The translations under genes and the position numbers were made by a program. 7,340 nt of DNA. Origin: JBIOYL01 sp044870185. GTDB lineage: Bacteria > Actinomycetota > CALGFH01. Location of the stretch: NCBI GenBank assembly GCA_044870185.1, contig JBIOYL010000060.1:1-7340 (forward strand). Direction: 5' to 3'. The notes under the pieces were generated by a model, which worked only from the letters and a program-made list of their open reading frames with translations, was not told the origin of the DNA and did no database searches. This document shows positions 1-5,187 of the stretch, one piece after another. The first letter of the stretch is position 1. The number at the start of each line of letters is the position of its first letter.

Positions 1-1549
1 GGGACTGGCGGCCATCACCAGAGGTTTCGGATGTATGGGTGATCGCCTCGTCGCCGATCAGCTTGCTGGCCAGCTCCAGCGAGGCCGGATCGGCCTGACC
101 CGACAGGAACAGCTTGGCGCGGTGGCCGTTGAGCACGGTCGTCGCGCGCTTGCCGTAGCGGTAGGCGAGCTGCGCCTCGTCGTGCCAGATCGTGAGCAGC
201 TGGATACCCTGCCCGCGGCCGGTGGTGGCCAGCTGGGGGAGCTTGGCGATCGCCGCGCAGTTGCCCGCCTCATCTAGGCACACAAACAGCCGCGGGGACA
301 GCATCCCGTCGGGCCGGGCGGCGGCCAGCTCCTCCGCCCGGGCGATGACCACCGAGACCAGCAGCTCGAACAGCGGCCGGAGCCGCTCCTGCTCGCTGGC
401 GGGGGCGTATAGGTACAAGGTGTTGTTCGGCCCGGTGAGCAGGGCGTCCACGTCCAGGTCGCAGCCCTCGGCGCTGGCGGCCACGGTGGGGTCGCCGAAC
501 ACGTCCAGCAGCGTCTCGGCGGTGCCGTACACACTGCCCAACGTGTTGTCGGGGCGGGCCTTGCAGGCCGCCCAGGCGTCAAGTGCCCGTTCGTCGCCGA
601 GTTCGACCAGGCAGGCGTAGACCTCGTCGAAGTCCTGCACGTCCACCCAGCGGGCGACGTCGGCCATGGTCCGCCCGGTGCCGGCCGCGGCGTAGAGCAG
701 CACGGCCAGGAGCTTGGCGCCAAGCAGCTGCCAGTAGGTGGCGTCGTCGGGTTTGTGGCCGTGGACATCGGCGGCGTCGGCCAGCATCCGCCCGATCCGC
801 CTGGCCTTGGCGTAGCTGCCGCAGTAGGCCAGCGGGGTCCACTGCGCCCCCGGGACACCGGACAGGCCAAGCGGGTCGTAGACCCACACCTCCCCCAGCC
901 GGGCCCGGTGGGCCAGCGTCGCCCGCAGCACGTCGGGCTTGATGGAGGTGGTGACCACCGGCCCGGACCACTCGAGGATGGCGGGGATGACCAGGGCGTG
1001 GGTCTTGTAGCTGCCGGGGGGGCCGAAGGCCAGCACCGAATGGCACTGCTCCACCGCCAGGTACAGGCGACCCAGCAGGCGGTCGCGGATCCGGTCGCGG
1101 CGGCCCAGGATGATCCGCCCCCGCCGCGGCCCGACCACCAGCAGCCGGCGCAGCTGCCACAGACTCGCCCAGCAGGCGCCCTGCTTGGCCTTCCGCTGCC
1201 GGCGGGCCCGGGGGGGCAGCAGCCGCAGCCCGACGCCGACCAGAGCGACCGGCAGCCAAACGGTGAGGACCGCGGCGGCGTACATGCCGACCGGGCCAGG
1301 CAGCAGCCGCCGCGCCGCCGATGGCCACGCCAGCTTGGGGTCGTCGAGGGTGTGGGGCAGCTGCAGCAGCACGCCCAGCATGTCGACCAAGCTGACGGGG
1401 AGGTGCTGGTGGGCACCGAACAGAATCGCGGCGACCTGGCCAGCCAGCCACAGCAGGCCACAGGCGACAAACAGCACCACCGCGATGGTCATCAGCAAGG
1501 TGTCGAGCACCTGGGTGTGCTCGGCAGAGGGCGAGCGCTCAGGCCGCAT
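1..1549 (-). CDS. TraG/VirD4-type conjugative coupling ATPase (3' end beyond window)
   Basis: Membrane-anchored ATPase of the type IV coupling protein family, which delivers DNA substrate to a conjugation channel at the inner membrane. The window holds 516 codons and no stop. Visible in order: two hydrophobic segments (about residues 14-44 and 88-112) separated by a short loop; a basic stretch (114-160); a Walker A motif GPPGSYKT at 176-183; a Walker B-like strand LFVCLDEAGN at 421-430; and TTGRGQGIQ at 442-450, matching the conserved segment after Walker B in TraG/TraD proteins. The Gly before the P-loop Lys is Tyr here. The ATG at 1549 has AGGAG six bases upstream and overlaps the stop of the zinc-ribbon gene by 11 bases, so translation is probably coupled. 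The family assignment is secure. Whether a full transfer system is present cannot be seen here. Confidence 0.88.
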   Translation of the reverse strand, partial: MRPERSPSAEHTQVLDTLLMTIAVVLFVACGLLWLAGQVAAILFGAHQHLPVSLVDMLGVLLQLPHTLDDPKLAWPSAARRLLPGPVGMYAAAVLTVWLPVALVGVGLRLLPPRARRQRKAKQGACWASLWQLRRLLVVGPRRGRIILGRRDRIRDRLLGRLYLAVEQCHSVLAFGPPGSYKTHALVIPAILEWSGPVVTTSIKPDVLRATLAHRARLGEVWVYDPLGLSGVPGAQWTPLAYCGSYAKARRIGRMLADAADVHGHKPDDATYWQLLGAKLLAVLLYAAAGTGRTMADVARWVDVQDFDEVYACLVELGDERALDAWAACKARPDNTLGSVYGTAETLLDVFGDPTVAASAEGCDLDVDALLTGPNNTLYLYAPASEQERLRPLFELLVSVVIARAEELAAARPDGMLSPRLFVCLDEAGNCAAIAKLPQLATTGRGQGIQLLTIWHDEAQLAYRYGKRATTVLNGHRAKLFLSGQADPASLELASKLIGDEAITHTSETSGDGRQS

Positions 1550-1928
1550 CGGCGCTCCTTTCCAGCCGCGCGCGCTCCTCACGGAGCAGGACGCGGTACT
1601 CGGCACGGTAAGTGGCGATGAGGCGCCGCACGGCGGCGGTGCGGATGCGGCCGTTGCGGCGCTCGCGGTCCGGGTCGACCGTGGCCGCCCGGCGGCGCTC
1701 GAGCCGCTTGCGGCGCCGGTCGCGGTCGCGGAGCTGGTCGGCCAGGGCCGGGTCTTGGCGGCGCCGGTGGTAGGACCGGCGGGATGCGGCCCGCTGGCAG
1801 GCCTTGCAGTAGGTGGAGAGCCGACCGCGGCTGAGGTAGAACTGGCTGGCCGGCTTGGTGATCTCGCACGCCGGGCAGCGCTTGGCTGGTCGCGTCGGCG
1901 TGGCAGGGGTAGGGTGCTGGTGCATCAC
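1539..1928 (-). CDS. Small four-cysteine zinc-ribbon protein
   Basis: A 129-residue basic protein. Near its N-terminus are two CxxC pairs (Cys18/Cys21 and Cys41/Cys44) around the segment EITKPASQFYLSRGRLSTY. This is the short zinc-ribbon pattern (CxxC, KP..F, then CKxC) seen in many phage and mobile-element proteins, including the N-terminus of endonuclease VII-like recombination nucleases. The rest (about 48-125) is a very Arg-rich predicted helix with no catalytic motif that I recognise, so a nucleic-acid-binding accessory role is likelier than a nuclease. It starts at GTG 1928 (GAGGAG eight bases upstream), or at the ATG three bases further on. Its stop overlaps the coupling-protein start, so the two are probably co-translated. 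Specific function unknown. Confidence 0.75.
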   Translation of the reverse strand: MMHQHPTPATPTRPAKRCPACEITKPASQFYLSRGRLSTYCKACQRAASRRSYHRRRQDPALADQLRDRDRRRKRLERRRAATVDPDRERRNGRIRTAAVRRLIATYRAEYRVLLREERARLERSADAA

Positions 1929-2500
1929 GGGGCAGGCTCCTCGCTGGTGTGACGGGCGCCGGCGCGGCCTTCACCCGCGCCGGCGCCCACCTCTTTGGGG
2001 GCAGACGAGGACACCCGGGGAGGGCCCCGGATCACGCAGAGTTTGTCAGTGCAGTTGTGAGTGGGACGTGCAGGGTCCCGTTGGAACGCGGTGGCACGAC
2101 GCGGTGGCTGGTGGCCGGGCAGAGGTCCGGCCCGCACAGCCGCAGGGTCATCGCGCAGTGGGGCACGCGGCGCGAGGCATGCCAGCGGCCACACATCATG
2201 CCACCAGGTCCAGCCGCGAGCCGTCGCGCCGGCGCGGACGCGCTCGTTGCCGGGCCAGTCGTGGCCCACCACGATGGAGGCGCACACCCGCGCCGACCCG
2301 CGCCGGCACGAGGTACCCACGACCGCGACCGCCGGGGGCGCGCTGGTGCTTGCGGCCGTGGCGGCGGCCGCGGAAGACCGGCCCGGGCGCGCGACCGGCA
2401 CGCCGGCGGCTATAGCCACAGGGAGCGGTGCGGCCGTGCCGGCCCGGGCGAGCGGTCGGCGCCGGCGCGCGGTGGGGGAGTCAGGCGGCACCGCCGCCAC
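1925..2500 (-). CDS. Hypothetical ORF between the BldC-like and zinc-ribbon genes
   Basis: A 191-codon open frame from GTG 2500 that overlaps the end of the BldC-like gene by 20 bases. Its TGA shares bases with the GTG/ATG start of the zinc-ribbon gene, which fits an operon. I recognise no family. The first half is Ala/Pro/Arg-rich, then comes a more protein-like stretch (VCASIVVGHDWPGNERV, then GWTWWHDVW), and the last third looks less natural. Third-codon G/C is high from about 2500 to 2200 but drops after that, where another frame on the same strand (2032-2199) looks better. A perfect 14-bp hairpin also lies within its 3' end. It may be a real gene with a shifted 3' half, a shorter gene, or non-coding leader sequence. 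Confidence 0.35.
   Translation of the reverse strand: MAAVPPDSPTARRRRPLARAGTAAPLPVAIAAGVPVARPGRSSAAAATAASTSAPPAVAVVGTSCRRGSARVCASIVVGHDWPGNERVRAGATARGWTWWHDVWPLACLAPRAPLRDDPAAVRAGPLPGHQPPRRATAFQRDPARPTHNCTDKLCVIRGPPRVSSSAPKEVGAGAGEGRAGARHTSEEPAP
1954..1988. repeat. Perfect 14-bp inverted repeat with 7-base loop
   Basis: The arms GGGCGCCGGCGCGG (1954-1967) and CCGCGCCGGCGCCC (1975-1988) are exact reverse complements around the loop CCTTCAC. A weaker hairpin with CCGGGG/CCCCGG arms lies at 2015-2030. The strong hairpin ends 26 bases before the zinc-ribbon start and has no T-run on either strand, so it is not a classical intrinsic terminator. Possible roles are an mRNA processing or attenuation element ahead of the zinc-ribbon and coupling genes, or a protein-binding site. 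Confidence 0.6.
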
Positions 2501-2711
2501 TCCAGGTCGGCGTGCCGGTGGCGCTCAGCTCGGCGACGAGCGCGCGGATCTGGGGCTCGGGGTAGCGGCGGTGGCCGCCGATGGTCCGAAGGAAGGGAAG
2601 CTTGCCCTCCTTGGCCCAGCGGCTGATGGTCTTGGGGGAGACGCTGAGGAGCTGGGCGACCTCAGCGGTGCACAGGTACGAGGTGTCGGTGACGGTGCGC
2701 GTGGGCTGCAT
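2481..2711 (-). CDS. BldC-like MerR-type HTH DNA-binding protein
   Basis: A 76-residue protein consisting almost wholly of a winged-HTH MerR-type domain. Residues about 12-62 include TAEVAQLLSVSPKTISRWA, then GKLPFLRTIGGHRRY. The second segment is the hallmark of BldC and related small actinobacterial regulators, and excisionases of the same fold also carry it. It has no effector or coiled-coil domain. The ATG at 2711 was chosen because GGGAGG lies eight bases upstream and the domain begins shortly after it; the frame is open further upstream but is not protein-like there. As the first gene of the leftward block it could control the conjugation genes or act as a directionality factor. Family confident, role inferred. 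It is probably a paralogue of chromosomal BldC, so I give no symbol. Confidence 0.85.
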   Translation of the reverse strand: MQPTRTVTDTSYLCTAEVAQLLSVSPKTISRWAKEGKLPFLRTIGGHRRYPEPQIRALVAELSATGTPTWSGGGAA

Positions 2712-2900
2712 CCGGTCTGCCTCCCTGGCCTTGGCCCGGCGCCCGGCGTAGCGGGCGGGGTACGGGCCGCGTGGACGAACGGCCAAGGGAGCGGCCGGCG
2801 GGCCGCGGATGTCAGCGGATCCGTAAACGGGACGCGGTGGGACTGCCCTATCCGGGATGGCACCAGCCAGCACGCATGACGGGCCGGGATGCCTACTCAC

Positions 2901-2917
2901 GTGGGATGTTGTGGGAT
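2901..2917. repeat. Tandem GTGGGAT direct repeat left of the att core
   Basis: GTGGGAT occurs at 2901-2907 and 2911-2917, one helical turn apart. A CAGGAC pair follows at 2922-2927 and 2931-2936. Phased short direct repeats beside a recombination core resemble arm-type integrase or accessory-factor sites. That role is inferred from position only. Confidence 0.35.
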
Positions 2918-2949
2918 TCGGCAGGACCTACAGGACGAGCGAATGGCCG

Positions 2950-2994
2950 CTCATAACCCAGAGGTCGAGGGTTCAAATCCCTCCCCCGCCACCA
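2950..2994 (+). other. Attachment-site core: 3' half of a tRNA-Met (CAU) gene
   Basis: The core reads from an anticodon loop CTCATAA (2950-2956, anticodon CAT at 2952-2954) through a T-arm GAGGG/TTCAAAT/CCCTC (2967-2983), the acceptor 3' strand CCCCGCC (2984-2990), discriminator A and an encoded CCA (2992-2994). The 3' anticodon strand CCCAG needs CTGGG on the 5' side, but TGGCCG is present. No D-arm and no adjacent acceptor 5' strand (GGCGGGG) precede it, so it is not a working tRNA gene. This is the usual core of a tyrosine-integrase element that targets the 3' part of a tRNA. The integrase stop is 66 bases to the right. Elongator tRNA-Met is the likeliest source; other CAU tRNAs are not strictly excluded. 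Confidence 0.85.
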
Positions 2995-3053
2995 AGCTTG
3001 ACCAGCACGTTCGGCGCTTCACCTCCTTCGCAAAGGGACAGCCGGACGGGTTG

Positions 3054-3072
3054 TTGTCAGTCATTTGTCAGT
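3054..3072. repeat. Tandem TTGTCAGT direct repeat right of the att core
   Basis: TTGTCAGT at 3054-3061 is repeated at 3065-3072, eleven bases apart. The pair covers the integrase stop codon and lies on the integrase side of the core. Spacing and position fit a pair of arm-type sites for the integrase; there is no experimental support. Confidence 0.4.
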
Positions 3073-4257
3073 GGAGGGCCCGGACTTCGGTCCGGGCCTT
3101 TCTGTTGGGCTGGAACCGTCGAGGATCAGGCTGGCCACGGCGTTTGCCGCCTGGGCATCCATGCCGGGAATGACGTGGCTGTAGACGTCCAGGGTGATGG
3201 CGATGGTGGCGTGGCCGAGCCGCTCGCTGACCACCTTGGCCGGCACGCCCGCGGCCAGCGCCGCGGTGGCGTAGCTGTGGCGGACATCATGGAGCCGGAT
3301 CGGCGGCAGGCCGGCGGCCCGGGCCAGCCGCCGGAACCAGTCAGTGATGAGGTCGGGGTGGATGGGGGCGCCGTCCGGCCGGGTGAACACCAAGCCCGAG
3401 TCCATCCAAGCTGGTCCGACGTCGGCGCGTTCTTGCTCCTGCCGAACCTTGTGCCGCTGCAGGGCGGCCAGCGTGGCCGGGTCCAGCGCCAGCGACCGCT
3501 TGCCCATCCGCGTCTTGGGCTCGGACTCGTGCACCACGTAGTTGACCACCACCCGGGGCCGCCGGGGGGAGAGACGAGCGCCGTCCAGGTCGACGTCTAC
3601 CCAGCGCAGCCCGGCCAGCTCGGCCCGCCGCATCCCGGTGGTGGCGACCAGCAGCCACAGGGCGTACAGGCGATCGTGGCGCGCGTGTGCCAGGAAGGCC
3701 CGCAGCTGTTCTGGGGTCCAGACCTGCAGCTCGGGGGCGGCGCCCCGCGGCGGGGTGACGGCATCGGCCACGTTGCGGACCAGGTAGCCCAGGCGGACAG
3801 CGTCCTTGAGGGCCCGGTGCAGCATCGCGTGGATGTTGCGCACGGTCTTGGGGGCCAGGCCCTGGCCGTCCCGCCGGGCGTCGGTGAGGAGGGCCCGGTA
3901 GAAGCCGCTGAGGTTGGAGGGGGTAAGCCGCTGCAGCTCGATGTCCCCGAGCCGGGGCACGACATGGGTCCTGGTGTAGATGGTGTAGTTGGCGAACGAG
4001 GAGGGCCGCAGCCGCGGCGGCTGGTTCTCCGGGAGCCACTCCTCCAGCAGGTAGCTGCGGACCGTGCGCTTGGACGGCTCCACGAACGTTCCGGACCGCA
4101 GGGCCGCTTGGGCCTCCAGGAGGGCGTCGCGGGCTTGCTTTCTGGTCCGAAAGCCACCCTTGGAGACCTGGCGGGGCCGGCCGGTGCTCGGGTCCGGTAC
4201 GTCCTCGATGTACCAGGTCCAGGTGCTGCCGCGCTTGCGAGTCCAGCCGCTCGGCAT
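3061..4257 (-). CDS. int: Site-specific tyrosine integrase
   Basis: A 398-residue tyrosine recombinase that would integrate and excise the element at the tRNA-Met core. The N-terminus (about 1-55) is an arm-binding-type domain (GWTRKRGSTWTWYIEDV). A SAM-like core-binding domain follows (about 65-165: SYLLEEWLPENQP, ending NIHAMLHRALKDAVR), then the catalytic domain (about 178-385). All catalytic positions are present: Arg210 in TGMRRAEL, probable Lys248 in EPKTRMG, His323 and Arg326 in LHDVRHSYAT, His349 in LGHATI, and nucleophile Tyr359 in LDVYSHV. The ATG at 4257 was chosen for GGAGG seven bases upstream; the frame stays open for 22 more codons but these overlap the upstream gene. Its start shares one base with the stop of that excisionase-like frame (TAATG). 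The 3' end lies against the att core, and its last codons contain a plus-strand terminator hairpin. Confidence 0.95.
   Translation of the reverse strand: MPSGWTRKRGSTWTWYIEDVPDPSTGRPRQVSKGGFRTRKQARDALLEAQAALRSGTFVEPSKRTVRSYLLEEWLPENQPPRLRPSSFANYTIYTRTHVVPRLGDIELQRLTPSNLSGFYRALLTDARRDGQGLAPKTVRNIHAMLHRALKDAVRLGYLVRNVADAVTPPRGAAPELQVWTPEQLRAFLAHARHDRLYALWLLVATTGMRRAELAGLRWVDVDLDGARLSPRRPRVVVNYVVHESEPKTRMGKRSLALDPATLAALQRHKVRQEQERADVGPAWMDSGLVFTRPDGAPIHPDLITDWFRRLARAAGLPPIRLHDVRHSYATAALAAGVPAKVVSERLGHATIAITLDVYSHVIPGMDAQAANAVASLILDGSSPTERPGPKSGPSTDK
3075..3105 (+). terminator. UUCG-loop intrinsic terminator, rightward, inside the end of int
   Basis: GGCCCGGAC (3077-3085), loop TTCG (3086-3089) and GTCCGGGCC (3090-3098) form a perfect 9-bp stem. 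Flanking A/G and T bases can extend the stem, and TTTCTGTT follows on the plus strand. On the minus strand no T-run follows, so the terminator works rightward, against transcription entering from the att side. It lies within the codons for the integrase C-terminal tail (PGPKSGP). Confidence 0.75.
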
Positions 4258-4549
4258 TATCGGTCCTCCGGAACCAAGCCGAGCAGCTCGAGCAGCCGTG
4301 CGGTAGGCACATAGAGCCGGCATCCAAAGCGGACCGATGGCAGGTTTCCCGCAGCGACTGCCCGGTAGGCGGCGCTCCGGCTGATCCCCATGAGCACACT
4401 CGCCTGCTCGACCTTGAGCAGGGCAGGAACCGAGCGTGTTGGAGCAGTCCGACAGCTGTCATCGCGTCCTCGCTCGTCACCGTGGAGCTGCGTCCGGCGG
4501 GCCTGGCTGCTGCTGGGTCGGCACCAGTATAAGTCAATGGTTGTCGCAT
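4257..4549 (-). CDS. Excisionase-like HTH protein with an apparent frameshift
   Basis: The 54 codons from 4421 to the TAA at 4257-4259 encode a clear excisionase/MerR-like HTH: LLKVEQASVLMGISRSAAYR, then AVAAGNLPSVRFGCRLYVP and a leucine-rich tail. Such genes normally precede int, and the stop overlaps the int ATG. In that frame, however, there is no ATG, GTG or TTG before the domain, back to an upstream stop near 4565. The next frame supplies good starts: ATG 4549 with AAGGAG nine bases upstream, or ATG 4462 with GAGG nearby (MTAVGLLQHARFLP). It would need a -1 shift near 4421 (CTG CCC TGC) to enter the HTH frame. The joined product from 4549 would be about 97 residues. Either the gene is mutated, the sequence has an indel error, or translation shifts frame or uses a non-standard start. 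Confidence 0.6.
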
Positions 4550-4570
4550 TACAGCTAACTCCTTAAGGAG
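4526..4570. promoter_or_regulatory. Divergent regulatory region: TATACT/TATAAG box and a perfect palindrome
   Basis: Between the leftward excisionase/integrase pair and the rightward regulator lies AGTATAAG (4526-4533). It reads as a -10-like TATACT leftward or TATAAG rightward. The perfect 12-base palindrome CTCCTTAAGGAG follows at 4559-4570. Leftward, the palindrome supplies the Shine-Dalgarno for ATG 4549; a leftward transcript starting from TATACT would begin downstream of that ATG and would favour ATG 4462. No convincing -35 box was found on either strand. Confidence 0.35.
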
Positions 4571-4647
4571 AGCGAGAGTCGATCAACGGTCGGGCGATCA
4601 GGCATGCTTGTCGCATCAGCGCGAATCACCGAGCCGGAGGCCGTGAC

Positions 4648-5040
4648 GTGGCAACTCCCGAGCAGCGCCGGAGGTTCGGGAAGGCACTCCAGCGCGCCCG
4701 AGGGGAGTGCGGCGTGTCGCAGCGGGATCTGGCCACCGCGCTCGGCGTCTCTCAGGCATCGGTGTCGCAGTGGCTGCTGGGGCAGACCGCGCCCCGTCCC
4801 GAGCGTGTCGCCGCCATCGAGCGGGTGCTCCGGGTGAGGCCCGACTCCCTCGCGCAGCTCCTTGGCTACGTCTCTGACGACAGTCGGCAGCCGCCAGCGA
4901 TGGTGAGCGTGACTGAAGCGGCTGAGGCCGACCCACGCCTGGGGGAGCGGGAGCGCCGTGTCCTCGCTGCCGTCTACCGGGAGCTGGTCCGTCAGCGGGA
5001 GCTCGACGTGCCCGCCGATGGCCGCGCCTCCGGCCCGTGA
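4648..5040 (+). CDS. XRE/Cro-type HTH transcriptional regulator
   Basis: A 130-residue protein with an N-terminal XRE-type HTH (about residues 8-60). Helices run RFGKALQRARGECGVSQ, DLATALGVSQASVSQWLLG and PRPERVAAIERVLRV, with the recognition helix in SQASVSQWL. The C-terminal half (about 70-130) is short, acidic to amphipathic, and of no family I recognise (LGERERRVLAAVYRELVRQ is helical). The GTG at 4648 has GGAGG seven bases upstream. It is transcribed away from the excisionase/integrase pair across a region with a palindrome and repeated TTGTCGCAT, so it may repress the integration genes or itself, as XRE regulators of mobile elements often do. It may equally control the two-gene unit 147 bases downstream. 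Family confident, targets inferred. Confidence 0.85.
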   Translation: MATPEQRRRFGKALQRARGECGVSQRDLATALGVSQASVSQWLLGQTAPRPERVAAIERVLRVRPDSLAQLLGYVSDDSRQPPAMVSVTEAAEADPRLGERERRVLAAVYRELVRQRELDVPADGRASGP

Positions 5041-5097
5041 CTCCTGCTGGCGCATCTGCTTGACCTCTTGTAGCACCTGACGGGCGGTTGCACTTCC

Positions 5098-5165
5098 TGT
5101 CCTGTGTCCAGGGAAGCGTCTACGCTTTGTCGCAGGAAGAGGACATGCCGGACACGAACGTGTCC
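5098..5165. promoter_or_regulatory. Cluster of TGTCC/GGACA half-sites before the HTH-Nudix-like gene
   Basis: TGTCC occurs at 5098-5102, 5105-5109 and 5161-5165, and its complement GGACA at 5141-5145 and 5150-5154. The last pair forms an inverted repeat GGACACG-AA-CGTGTCC (5150-5165) with perfect 7-bp arms. A -10-like TACGCT lies between the groups (5121-5126), so the half-sites would flank the promoter and early transcript. This looks like an operator, perhaps for the regulator encoded on either side. No good -35 was found. Confidence 0.45.
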
Positions 5166-5187
5166 TTTCGTATCCCCTGGGGGTGGC

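Noticed and set aside
274..1470. 398- and 290-codon minus-strand frames, and several plus-strand frames, over the coupling protein
   Set aside because: The remaining minus-strand frame holds the transmembrane segments, Walker A and Walker B motifs and a good ribosome site; it has no stop in the window.
2042..2051. TTTGTCAGTG identical to 3064-3073 beside the att core, as a distant arm site
   Set aside because: A 10-base match in a 7.3-kb GC-rich window is expected by chance, and it is about 900 bases from the core with no phased partner.
2754..2762. GGCGGGGTA, matching the first nine bases expected of the tRNA-Met whose 3' half is the att core
   Set aside because: It is about 190 bases upstream of the core, in the GC-rich leader of the BldC-like gene, and no D-arm or anticodon 5' strand follows it. 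Chance match.
1949..2879. Plus-strand open frames of 225 and 272 codons
   Set aside because: Both overlap the well-supported BldC-like gene on the opposite strand and translate to low-complexity Gly/Arg/Ala sequence.
2857..4314. 485-codon plus-strand open frame
   Set aside because: Lies antisense to the integrase, whose catalytic residues are all present, and runs through the att core; a shadow frame of GC-rich coding DNA.
3341..4549. 402-codon minus-strand frame from ATG 4549
   Set aside because: Beyond about 4421 it is the wrong frame of the excisionase-like and integrase genes, with Arg/Ala/Pro-rich sequence. Only its first 43 codons may be used, before a frame shift.
5104..5187. GTG 5104 as start of the HTH-Nudix-like gene
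   Set aside because: The extra 28 residues are Cys/Arg-rich and low in protein character, and would run through the promoter-like and operator-like sequence. ATG 5188 has a G-rich ribosome site.
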